Shown here: positions 1-7,033 of the stretch, one piece after another
How the letters are laid out: the number at the start of each line of letters is the position of its first letter
Position numbering within the stretch: the first letter of the stretch is position 1
Origin: a bacterium
GTDB lineage: Bacteria; SZUA-79; Acidulodesulfobacterales; Acidulodesulfobacteraceae
Direction of reading: 5' to 3'
Length of the DNA: 21,299 nucleotides
NCBI GenBank assembly: GCA_021784835.1
Contig: JAJYHI010000093.1
Span: forward strand, 1 to 21,299
Program-made: the position numbers and the translations under genes
Notes under the pieces: model-generated
Database searches by the model: none
What the model was told of the DNA's origin: nothing
The model's input: the letters and a program-made list of their open reading frames with translations, nothing else

Positions 1-16
1 TACCGGTAAGAAATAA

Positions 17-163
17 AACGATTATGAAAAAATATTAAAAAGTAATCCGGACGATAGTTTGCAATTTAAAAAAATTCCTATAAAGGTATCGGAAAAGGAA
101 TATATTTATTTCATGTCTGGATTTGGGTCTAAAATTTTGCTTAAAATTATTTATAGAAAATGA
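17..163 (+). pseudogene. possible C-terminal ORF remnant
   Basis: An open frame of 48 codons follows an in-frame TAA at 14-16 and ends with TGA at 161-163. The translation has a protein-like composition (for example SNPDDSLQF, then KVSEKEYIYFMSGFG), unlike a random AT-rich spacer. No start codon with a ribosome binding site is visible. A different frame is open across bases 3-35, so this may be the frameshifted tail of a gene beginning outside the window. I do not recognise the family. It could also be chance coding; confidence is low. Confidence 0.2.
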
Positions 164-210
164 TATGATTAAAAAGTTTAAAAAATAATCCCAAAGGGGG
201 GAGCTAGAAT

Positions 211-1569
211 ATGAGGAAAAATTTTAAATCGAAGACGATGTGGTCTTTGGCTGGAGTTTTATTATGCGGTTTTTTATCGGCTTTGTTTTCATTCGTAACT
301 CCGGTTTTTGCGTCAACGGGTTCTAAGCCGGAAATTCCGGCGTTCAGTCAGGGGAACATTGCATGGGTTTTAACGTCGGCAGCACTCGTATTAATGATGA
401 CCCCGGCGTTAGGCTTTTTTTACGGAGGAATGGTCAGGAAAAAGAATGTATTAAATACTTTATCCCTTAGTTTCGTTACCATTGCCACGGTAAGTTTTAT
501 ATGGATTTTATGGGGATATTCCTTAGCTTTCGGTCCTGACGCTCTCGGCGGATTCATAGGAAATTTTAAATATCTGGGGCTGGAAGGAATGGGCGTAAAT
601 CAGCATTCCAGATATGCGCAGACAATACCGTCCTTTGTTTTCGTCGTGTTTCAGCTGATGTTTGCGATAATAACCGTGGCGCTTATTTCTGGGTCGCTGG
701 TCGAAAGGATAAAATTTTCTTCATGGGTCATATTTACGATAATTTGGCTTACCGTCGTTTATGCCCCGATTGCCCAATGGATATGGGGGCTCGGCGGCGT
801 CTTTCAGAAAATGGGGGTTCTTGATTTCGCCGGCGGTACCGTCGTTCATATCAGCGCGGGATTTGCAGGTCTTGCCGGAGCTCTGGCCATAGGAAAAAGA
901 AAGGGATATATGAAGGAGAATATCGTTCAGCCTAACCAGTTAGGCTATACGATATTAGGCGCTGGGCTTTTGTGGTTCGGGTGGTTCGGTTTTAACGGCG
1001 GCAGTTCTTTAGCGGCTAATTCCATCGCCGCGTCGGCTTTTCTCGTTACCAATACGGCTGCGGCTTCAGCCGCGGCAAGCTGGATGATTGCCGAGTGGAT
1101 TCGCAACGGAAAACCAACGAGTTTAGGCATAGTTTCGGGGGCCATCGCCGGCCTTGCAACCATTACTCCGGCTTCAGGCTACGTTACTCCCGGCGCGGCG
1201 ATTATAATAGGTCTTATTGCTGGCATTTTATGTTTTTCCATGGTTGTTTTTATAAAGCCCAAACTTGGTTACGACGATGCCTTAGATGTTTTTAGCGTTC
1301 ACGGAATAGGGAGTATATGGGGGGTTTTTGCCGCCGGCCTTTTTGCCGACCCGCTTATTAATAAAGCCGGCAGGGGCTTGTTTTACGGAAATCCCGGACA
1401 AGTTAGGGTCCAGGTCCTTGCCATTATAGCGGTGGCGGCCTATTCGTTTATAATGAGTTTTGTTATATTTAAAGTAATAGATTTAATAATCGGGCTCAGA
1501 GTCGATAAAGATTCAGAAACTATGGGTCTCGATATAACCCAGCATGAAGAAACCGGGTATAATTTCTAA
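211..1569 (+). CDS. amt: ammonium transporter (Amt/MEP/Rh family)
   Basis: Inner-membrane channel for ammonium/ammonia uptake, 452 aa. An N-terminal signal-like hydrophobic segment (about residues 11-35) precedes the usual 11-helix core. Family motifs are clear: FFYGGMVRKKNVLN (69-82), LDFAGGTVVHISAG (204-217) and FGWFGFNGGS (256-265). The Asp205, His213 and His364 positions match the conserved Asp and the twin pore histidines of E. coli AmtB. The cytosolic tail (GLRVDKD...GLDITQHEE) is the region that normally docks PII. A strong Shine-Dalgarno, AAGGGGGGAG at 194-203, fixes the start 7 nt downstream. Unusually, the next gene (2 nt later) is a DsrE-like small protein rather than glnK/glnB. 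GlnD lies about 17 kb away in the window, consistent with PII control elsewhere in the genome. Confidence 0.97.
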   Translation: MRKNFKSKTMWSLAGVLLCGFLSALFSFVTPVFASTGSKPEIPAFSQGNIAWVLTSAALVLMMTPALGFFYGGMVRKKNVLNTLSLSFVTIATVSFIWILWGYSLAFGPDALGGFIGNFKYLGLEGMGVNQHSRYAQTIPSFVFVVFQLMFAIITVALISGSLVERIKFSSWVIFTIIWLTVVYAPIAQWIWGLGGVFQKMGVLDFAGGTVVHISAGFAGLAGALAIGKRKGYMKENIVQPNQLGYTILGAGLLWFGWFGFNGGSSLAANSIAASAFLVTNTAAASAAASWMIAEWIRNGKPTSLGIVSGAIAGLATITPASGYVTPGAAIIIGLIAGILCFSMVVFIKPKLGYDDALDVFSVHGIGSIWGVFAAGLFADPLINKAGRGLFYGNPGQVRVQVLAIIAVAAYSFIMSFVIFKVIDLIIGLRVDKDSETMGLDITQHEETGYNF

Positions 1570-1571
1570 TT

Positions 1572-1850
1572 ATGAAAAGAATCGCCGTTTTGCTTACGGG
1601 AAGTGAAAGGCATTCCGAGGGCTTGAGAATGGCGGCGGGTTTGAGCCTATTAGACGACAAAGTCGATATTTATCTATTAGATAGCGATTTTGCCGGAAAG
1701 GATTTGCCCGTTATCGAAAAGCATTTAGATATGATAAGAGCGGCAGGCATAGGGTTGTATTCAAATTTCAAGAAAGACGATTTTATTTTTACGGCTGCGT
1801 CTGATTTAGGGAAAAAATTGTTAGAATACGATTATGTCATACCTTATTAA
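1572..1850 (+). CDS. DsrE-family-like small protein
   Basis: A 92-aa soluble protein starting 2 nt after the amt stop, so the two are probably translationally coupled; no separate ribosome binding site is evident. The N-terminus (KRIAVLLTGSERHSEGLRMA) followed by a predicted helix and a DDKVDIYLLD strand has the beta-alpha-beta pattern of DsrE/DsrF/TusD-like folds, in which small proteins relay sulfane sulfur or bind small ligands. There is no cysteine anywhere in the protein, so it cannot act as a DsrE/TusD persulfide carrier. A structural or regulatory role, perhaps paired with the next ORF (both end in YDxVI plus one or two residues), is more likely. Family assignment is by pattern only. 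Confidence 0.6.
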   Translation: MKRIAVLLTGSERHSEGLRMAAGLSLLDDKVDIYLLDSDFAGKDLPVIEKHLDMIRAAGIGLYSNFKKDDFIFTAASDLGKKLLEYDYVIPY

Positions 1851-1909
1851 GGTATATAGGTTATATCGGTTATTGTTATTATCACCCTCAACTTCTATTT
1901 ATTGCTTAT

Positions 1910-2089
1910 ATGAAAATTTTATATTTAATTAAAGAAAAAGGCAATTTTTCAAAAACGGTTAAAGATATTATGGATGCGCAGATTTCGGAAGGAAACGAGA
2001 TAACGTTGGCGAACCTTTACGAAGGCGATACCGATTACGGCGTATTGATAGATAATATTTTCAAATACGACAGCGTCATATGTTTTTAA
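1910..2089 (+). CDS. short DsrE/DsrH-like protein (59 aa)
   Basis: ATG at 1910-1912 to TAA at 2087-2089 encodes 59 aa beginning MKILYLIKEKGNFSKTV. The pattern is an N-terminal hydrophobic strand, a helix with SKTVKDIMDAQ, a strand ITLANLY, and a C-terminal YDSVICF. This resembles DsrH/TusB or a truncated DsrE-like fold. Its end mirrors that of the preceding gene (YDYVIPY versus YDSVICF), suggesting a paralogous or interacting pair. One cysteine is present, at residue 58. Codon use is like the neighbours and much less AT-rich than the 60-bp spacer upstream. The ribosome binding site is weak. It probably belongs to the amt operon. Function unknown. Confidence 0.55.
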   Translation: MKILYLIKEKGNFSKTVKDIMDAQISEGNEITLANLYEGDTDYGVLIDNIFKYDSVICF

Positions 2090-2137
2090 TAAATTTTATA
2101 ATAAAGTGAAACGGAAAAATTATGGAGGAACCGGCTT

Positions 2138-2923
2138 ATGGATTTCGGAATGAAAAACAGGCTTGCAAGGATTATTAAGCCCGAAGACGGGAAAACCGTT
2201 ATGCTTGCTATCGACCATGGCTATTTCATGGGTCCTACGGGAGGATTAGAAAATATTAACAGGTCTATTACGCCGCTTTTAGGTTACGCGGATTCGCTGA
2301 TGCTCACGAGAGGGATATTAAGGTCGCAGATAGACGCCGGCATCGATATTCCCGTTATTTTACGCGCCAGCGGCGGTACCAGCATATTAAAAGACGACCT
2401 TTCGGACGAGGATATTACCGTTTCCATGGACGACGCGATAAGATTAAACGCAAGCGCCATAGCATTGTCGGTATTTGTGGGTTCAAAAAACGAAAAACAG
2501 GGAATAGTTAATTTGTCCAGATTAGTCGATAAAGGCTATAAATACGGCATCCCTATACTTGCGGTGACGGCGGTCGGCAGGGAGATGGCGAGGGATGCCC
2601 GCTATTTGTCTTTAGCCGTCAGAATTGCCGCGGAGACCGGCGCAAACATAGTTAAAACTTATTATTGCGAAGATTTTGAAAAAGTCGTAGAAACATGCCC
2701 CGTTCCAGTGGTCGTCGCAGGAGGAAAGAAGACCGGCGAACGGGAGGTTTTAGAGCTTGCATATAATGCCGTAAAACACGGAGCGGCAGGAGTAGATATG
2801 GGAAGGAATATATTTCAATCAGAAAATCCGATAGGCATGATTAAAGCCGTGAGGGCAGTTGTTCACGGAAGGCTTGCTCCTGAAGATGCTTATAATGCGG
2901 TATATAAAAAGGAATCAGATTAA
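2138..2923 (+). CDS. LsrF/DhnA-type class I aldolase or thiolase
   Basis: A 261-aa TIM-barrel enzyme of the DeoC/LsrF/FbaB superfamily, which forms a Schiff base on a lysine. The sequence reads closely like LsrF (3-hydroxy-5-phosphonooxypentane-2,4-dione thiolase of AI-2 catabolism): [13 protein letters not shown] (24-36), LTRGILRS (56-63), RASGGTSIL (76-84), ANIVKTYY (169-176) with Lys173 as the likely Schiff-base residue, VVAGGKK (192-198) and [11 protein letters not shown] (218-228). It is about 30 aa shorter than E. coli LsrF, mainly at the N-terminus. The start is supported by GGAGG about 8 nt upstream. No other lsr genes are nearby. The family also includes archaeal-type fructose-bisphosphate aldolase and aminodideoxyheptulosonate synthase, so the substrate is uncertain. 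A canonical aroB in this window argues against a need for the alternative shikimate entry route. Confidence 0.8.
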   Translation: MDFGMKNRLARIIKPEDGKTVMLAIDHGYFMGPTGGLENINRSITPLLGYADSLMLTRGILRSQIDAGIDIPVILRASGGTSILKDDLSDEDITVSMDDAIRLNASAIALSVFVGSKNEKQGIVNLSRLVDKGYKYGIPILAVTAVGREMARDARYLSLAVRIAAETGANIVKTYYCEDFEKVVETCPVPVVVAGGKKTGEREVLELAYNAVKHGAAGVDMGRNIFQSENPIGMIKAVRAVVHGRLAPEDAYNAVYKKESD

Positions 2924-3176
2924 TTTTCCCGATACCGTACCGGTTATTCCAAATATAGATTTATTAACTATTTATTAAGGAATTTTCAGCAAGGAATTTC
3001 CATATTGAATTCCAATATTAAGCGGTCTTTATGTTTTATGTTTTATATTCTATGATAAGCCATATAAATGCCTGCGTTTCCGGGCATATTCCATGAAAAT
3101 AAAATCATATATACTCTTGAACCTACTATAATAAAAATAAAGAAAAAGAAATTTGCGAAAATAAATACAATTCCGC

Positions 3177-5387
3177 ATGAATAATTTAAAAAGCGAAAAA
3201 AGCTCGTATTTGAAATCGGCCGTTCATCAGCCTGTAAACTGGTATCCATGGTGCGCCGAGGCTTTCGAAAAAGCTAAGGAAAAAGACTCGCCCGTGCTTC
3301 TCGATATCGGAGCGGTATGGTGCCACTGGTGTCATGTAATGGATTCCGAATCTTATGATAACGAGGAAACGGCAGCCGTAATAAATGAAAACTATATAGC
3401 GGTCAAAGTAGATAAAGACGAAAGGCCGGATATAGATTTAAGATATCAAAAGGCCGTTTCCGTTTTTTCCGGAGGCGGCGGATGGCCGCTGACCGCTTTT
3501 TTGACGTACGAAGGGTATTTTTTTTACGGAGGAACATATTTTCCGGCAGAATCAATACGCGGACTCCCTTCATATAAATCCGTTTTAACCGAGATTGCGA
3601 AATATTACAAGGAAAACAAAGAAGCTATTTTTGCGCAGAGCGCCGATTTTTTTAAAAAAATTTCGGACAGTTCCAATAAATTTTCTATATTCAACATAAA
3701 TATCAAAAGAATCAACGATGCAATTAAAAGAGATAATTCTTTAAATATAGATTATGTAAAAAGATTTATAAACGAAGGCGCGCTTGAATTTAAGCTTCAT
3801 TTCGACGCGGAAAACGGAGGGATGGACGAATCACCCAAATTTTTTTATTTTTCCGCCGTCGAACTTCTTTTGTGGGATTATATAGCAAACAGGGACAGGG
3901 ACTCTCTATCGAAAGGCAATTTTACGTTAAAAAAAATTATTTGCGGGGGCGTGTTCGATCACGTTGGAGGAGGTTTTCACAGGTATTCCACGGATAAGAA
4001 ATGGATAATTCCGCATTTCGAAAAACTTTCCGAGATTAATGCGTATGCGTTGAAATTGTACTCTTATTATTTTAGATTAACCGGCGATAAAGTTTTATTA
4101 AACGTCATCAATAAAACGCTCGATTTTATAACCGGAGAATTATATGACGGGATTAACGGAGGTTTTTACGCAAGCATCGACGCCGATATAGGGGATAACG
4201 ACGACGGAAGATTTTATACATGGACTTATGAAGAATTAAAAGAGGTATTTCCCGGCAGGAATGAGCTTGTCGCCGCCTTAAGGTTATTCAACGCGGGCAA
4301 AGAAGGAAGGATGCATACCGAAGACGCAATACAGGGTTTTGCCGGCAGAAATTTTGCCGGTAACGCCGCCTTTCCGGTAGCGGATATTTTTCCGAACGTC
4401 TTATACATAGGAGCTCCGGCAGAAACGTTAAACGGCAAACTTTACGATAATTTTGTTAAAAAACTTAAACTATACAGGGATAAAAGAAAAAAACCTTTTA
4501 CGGATAAAATTAAATATTCTTCCGTTAACGGAAATATCGTTTATTCCATTACCGAATTAAGCAAGATTTTTAGCCCTTTCGATGCAAATAGGCAAAAATT
4601 GAGCAATATAACCGAAAAATCCATCAAGCCTTTTTTAGACATCTTCGAAAAAAACGGCGATATAGGAAGGTTTACAGGAGAGCCCGGAGGTTCTATTTTA
4701 GAAGATAACGCTTATATGGTTCTTGCTTTAATCGGGCTATTTGAAGTTACGGCTAAACCTATGTATCTTGTCTATGCAAAAAAAATAGCCGAATATATCA
4801 TAAAAAACTATTACGACGGCGATAAAGGAGGATTTTTCGATATAAAACATACGACAAAGAGTTCAAAAATCGGATTTCTTAGTTACAAGGAAAAGAACAT
4901 AACGGATTACGGCGGATACTCCCAAAATTCAATTGCGCTGCTTGCGATGTCCAAACTGCATATTCTTACCGGCGAGGTTCAGTTTAAAAACGTTATATTA
5001 AAATCTTTCGAATATTTTATAAATGAAGCCGATATGCTAAAACACAATGCTTCCGGTTATTTAATAAGCTTGGTTTATTATACTTTGAGGGCTAACGTAA
5101 ATATAGTAGCCGGTCAATTCGGCGACGGCAAGATTTCCGATTATTTCGAGAAGATTAACGATATTAAAAGCGGCGATAAAGCAAGAGCAAATTTTAATTC
5201 TTTTAATATTTTTATCGACGTGTATAATAAAGATATAATAGAAGGCTATAATAATCCACGCGGATACAATAAAACGGACATGACGATTTTCGAAGAAATC
5301 AGTAATGCCGCCGTTGAATACGGCAGGGTTAAAAAACCGTTAGTTTTTAAATGCGGGGATAAATCGTGCAATATAGGAATTTTATAA
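3177..5387 (+). CDS. YyaL/DUF255 thioredoxin-domain protein
   Basis: A 736-aa soluble protein of the YyaL/spermatogenesis-associated-protein-20 family. It has an N-terminal thioredoxin-like domain (DUF255, about residues 1-165) and a long alpha/alpha six-barrel resembling N-acylglucosamine epimerase or six-hairpin glycosidases. Diagnostic motifs: QPVNWYPW (18-25), VWCHWCHVM (47-55) with the Cys49-X2-Cys52 redox pair, VDKDERPDID, GGGWPLTAF, GGTYFPAE, and a later GGVFDHVGGGFHRYSTD. The C-terminus has the usual pair of cysteines (FKCGDKSC). Length is slightly above the typical 650-700 aa. The ATG lacks an obvious Shine-Dalgarno. A perfect TATAAT at 3127-3132 could be a -10 element, but no good -35 accompanies it. 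Biological role of the family is not settled. Confidence 0.92.
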   Translation: MNNLKSEKSSYLKSAVHQPVNWYPWCAEAFEKAKEKDSPVLLDIGAVWCHWCHVMDSESYDNEETAAVINENYIAVKVDKDERPDIDLRYQKAVSVFSGGGGWPLTAFLTYEGYFFYGGTYFPAESIRGLPSYKSVLTEIAKYYKENKEAIFAQSADFFKKISDSSNKFSIFNINIKRINDAIKRDNSLNIDYVKRFINEGALEFKLHFDAENGGMDESPKFFYFSAVELLLWDYIANRDRDSLSKGNFTLKKIICGGVFDHVGGGFHRYSTDKKWIIPHFEKLSEINAYALKLYSYYFRLTGDKVLLNVINKTLDFITGELYDGINGGFYASIDADIGDNDDGRFYTWTYEELKEVFPGRNELVAALRLFNAGKEGRMHTEDAIQGFAGRNFAGNAAFPVADIFPNVLYIGAPAETLNGKLYDNFVKKLKLYRDKRKKPFTDKIKYSSVNGNIVYSITELSKIFSPFDANRQKLSNITEKSIKPFLDIFEKNGDIGRFTGEPGGSILEDNAYMVLALIGLFEVTAKPMYLVYAKKIAEYIIKNYYDGDKGGFFDIKHTTKSSKIGFLSYKEKNITDYGGYSQNSIALLAMSKLHILTGEVQFKNVILKSFEYFINEADMLKHNASGYLISLVYYTLRANVNIVAGQFGDGKISDYFEKINDIKSGDKARANFNSFNIFIDVYNKDIIEGYNNPRGYNKTDMTIFEEISNAAVEYGRVKKPLVFKCGDKSCNIGIL

Positions 5388-5428
5388 ATTAAAATTAAAA
5401 ATATTTTACAGATATTTACCGATATCCC

Positions 5429-5458
5429 TTGACATCGTTAAATATGTTATAGTAATAT
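5429..5458 (+). promoter_or_regulatory. candidate sigma70-type promoter for the LysM-NlpC gene
   Basis: A perfect -35 TTGACA (5429-5434) is followed after 18 bp by TAATAT (5453-5458), a modest -10. It sits about 140 bp upstream of the ATG at 5599, so a transcript would have a long 5' leader containing the hairpin at 5543-5581. The -35 is convincing; the -10 is weak. Confidence 0.4.
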
Positions 5459-5542
5459 ACTTTATTATAAATATCCGCTTTCGTTTATTTATATTTTAAT
5501 AAGCAAGATGGCTCTGGGCATGCGCATAAATAAATAATTTAT

Positions 5543-5581
5543 ATTATATAAAACTATATAGGCTATATAATTTTATATAAT
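5543..5581 (+). repeat. long near-perfect AT inverted repeat in the 5' leader
   Basis: Arms 5543-5560 and 5564-5581 pair over 18 positions with a single mismatch (C5554 against A5570) and a 3-nt loop GGC. The structure ends about 7 nt before the AAGAGG ribosome binding site of the LysM-NlpC gene and does not end in a U-tract that would make it a terminator. It could be an mRNA-stabilising or translation-controlling hairpin, or a protein-binding palindrome in DNA. Confidence 0.6.
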
Positions 5582-5598
5582 TAATAAAAGAGGTTTAT

Positions 5599-6897
5599 AT
5601 GAAAAAAGTATTGTTATTATTTATTTTTTTTACAATACTTTTCATTATAAATTCTAATGCTTATTCATATCTTAATATCATCACCGTCAGGCCGGGGGCT
5701 ACGCTTGGCCAGATTGCTTCTTCCCACGATACTACCGTGGCATCCATAATGTCTTTAAACAGGCTTCATAACTATACCATATATCCGGGAGAAAGGCTTA
5801 AGGTGCCTTCCGGCGGTTACGGCCGCCGCGCGGAACGGCGTCCTGCGCCGAAATTCGCGCATTATACGGTTCAGTTCGGAGACACTCTTTCCGTAATAGC
5901 CCAGAAATACGGAACTTCTGTCGCCGAACTAAAAAAACTGAACCGGCTTTATTCTAACGTAATCAGGCAGGGCGCGGTTCTTATCGTGCCGTCCGGAGGC
6001 GTTCAGGAAAACGGAACTTATTCCCGCGGGCACGTTTATGTCACCGTCAGGCCGGGGGCTACGCTTGGCCAGATTGCTTCTTCCCACGATACTACCGTGG
6101 CATCCATAATGTCTTTAAACAGGCTTCATAACTATACCATATATCCGGGAGAAAGGCTTAAGGTGCCTTCCGGCGGTTACGGCCGCCGCGCGGAACGGCG
6201 TCCTGCGCCGAAATTCGCGCATTATACGGTTCAGTTCGGAGACACTCTTTCCGTAATAGCCCAGAAATACGGAACTTCTGTCGCCGAACTAAAAAAACTG
6301 AACCGGCTTTATTCTAACGTAATCAGGCAGGGCGCGGTTCTTATCGTGCCCGAAGACGGCGGCGGTACTTTTAAAACTGCATTAAATAGAGGTTACGGTC
6401 AAAATAACGCGGGCGGAAATAATAAAAAATATAATTATTACGGCAACAAGAATTATAGAGTTGCGGCGCATGAAGCTTTAAACGGCGATAACGGCGATAA
6501 CTGCAAAATTAAAAAACGGAAACATTACAGTCTGGGCAAAAAAATAGTAAATGTTGCGTACAGGTACAGAGGCGTTCCATATTTATGGGGCGGCACTAAC
6601 GGCGCTGGCATGGACTGTTCCGGATTCGTCCAGCGCGTTTTCCTGAAGCTGGATATCAAGCTTCCAAGAACCGCCGCCGAACAGGCAAGGTTGGGCAAAT
6701 ATGTTCCTAAAGACAGGCTGGAACCCGGCGACCTGCTTTTTTTTAGAACGTATGCCAGCTATATTTCGCATGTCGGCATATATATAGGCAGCGGAAAATT
6801 TATTCAAGAAAATTCCGAGGCGGGAAAAGTAACTATAAACAGCATATTTGACGGATATTTTGAAAGAACTTACGCTTTTGCTAAAGATATCAAATAA
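5599..6897 (+). CDS. secreted LysM-repeat NlpC/P60 peptidoglycan hydrolase
   Basis: A 432-aa exported cell-wall enzyme. The signal peptide covers about residues 1-21 (hydrophobic core LLLFIFFTILFII, cleavage after SNA). Four LysM peptidoglycan-binding modules follow, at about 27-71, 87-131, 147-191 and 207-251. After a Gly/Asn/Tyr-rich linker (about 252-308) comes a C-terminal NlpC/P60 cysteine peptidase domain (about 310-432). Catalytic residues are Cys340 (MDCSGFV) and His391 (SHVGIYIG); Gln403 stands at the third polar position. These enzymes typically cut the gamma-D-Glu to diamino-acid bond in stem peptides. Residues 28-131 and 148-251 are identical and their DNA is identical too. The start has AAGAGG upstream. 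It appears to be a single-gene transcript. Confidence 0.95.
   Translation: MKKVLLLFIFFTILFIINSNAYSYLNIITVRPGATLGQIASSHDTTVASIMSLNRLHNYTIYPGERLKVPSGGYGRRAERRPAPKFAHYTVQFGDTLSVIAQKYGTSVAELKKLNRLYSNVIRQGAVLIVPSGGVQENGTYSRGHVYVTVRPGATLGQIASSHDTTVASIMSLNRLHNYTIYPGERLKVPSGGYGRRAERRPAPKFAHYTVQFGDTLSVIAQKYGTSVAELKKLNRLYSNVIRQGAVLIVPEDGGGTFKTALNRGYGQNNAGGNNKKYNYYGNKNYRVAAHEALNGDNGDNCKIKKRKHYSLGKKIVNVAYRYRGVPYLWGGTNGAGMDCSGFVQRVFLKLDIKLPRTAAEQARLGKYVPKDRLEPGDLLFFRTYASYISHVGIYIGSGKFIQENSEAGKVTINSIFDGYFERTYAFAKDIK
5681..5990 (+). repeat. 310-bp perfect direct repeat, copy 1
   Basis: Identical base for base to 6041-6350 (period 360 bp, 50-bp divergent linker). It encodes one pair of LysM modules. Identity includes all synonymous positions. 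Confidence 0.98.
6041..6350 (+). repeat. 310-bp perfect direct repeat, copy 2
   Basis: Second copy of the LysM-pair duplication within the same gene. Identity ends abruptly at both borders (preceding base A versus G; following bases differ after GTGCC). This is consistent with recent unequal recombination or gene conversion. Confidence 0.98.
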
Positions 6898-6936
6898 TAA
6901 ATTAATAATTAAATAAATATAATGAATTATAAGCTA

Positions 6937-6972
6937 AAAAGATAAAAAATAATTATTTTATCTAAAATTAGT
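6937..6972. terminator. weak AT hairpin after the LysM-NlpC gene
   Basis: AGATAAAA (6940-6947) pairs with TTTTATCT (6956-6963), and an outer CTAA/TTAG step extends the stem after an internal loop. No clear U-tract follows and the stem is nearly all A-T, so termination activity is doubtful. Confidence 0.25.
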
Positions 6973-6979
6973 TATAAAA

Positions 6980-7008
6980 TTGACTTTATGTTTATTTTCT
7001 TAAATAAT
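6980..7008 (+). promoter_or_regulatory. candidate sigma70-type promoter for lgt
   Basis: TTGACT (6980-6985), a 17-bp spacer and AATAAT (7003-7008) match the housekeeping consensus at 5 of 6 bases in each element. The -10 ends 25 bp before the lgt ATG, implying a short leader. No other promoter-like pair is visible in the spacer. Confidence 0.5.
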
Positions 7009-7033
7009 ATATAAAAATATAAAAATCGAGAGC

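Noticed and set aside
119..145. Possible sigma54 promoter (GG...GC) upstream of amt
   Set aside because: The GG and GC are 11 or 12 bases apart rather than the required 10, and the flanking TGGCAC element is missing.
945..1163. Minus-strand open frame inside amt
   Set aside because: Antisense shadow of a well-supported gene. The same applies to the short opposite-strand frames inside yyaL, glnD, aroB, the porin and the kinase.
3068..3092. ATGCC/GGCAT hairpin upstream of the YyaL-type gene
   Set aside because: Only a 5-bp stem with no U-run; not distinguishable from chance.
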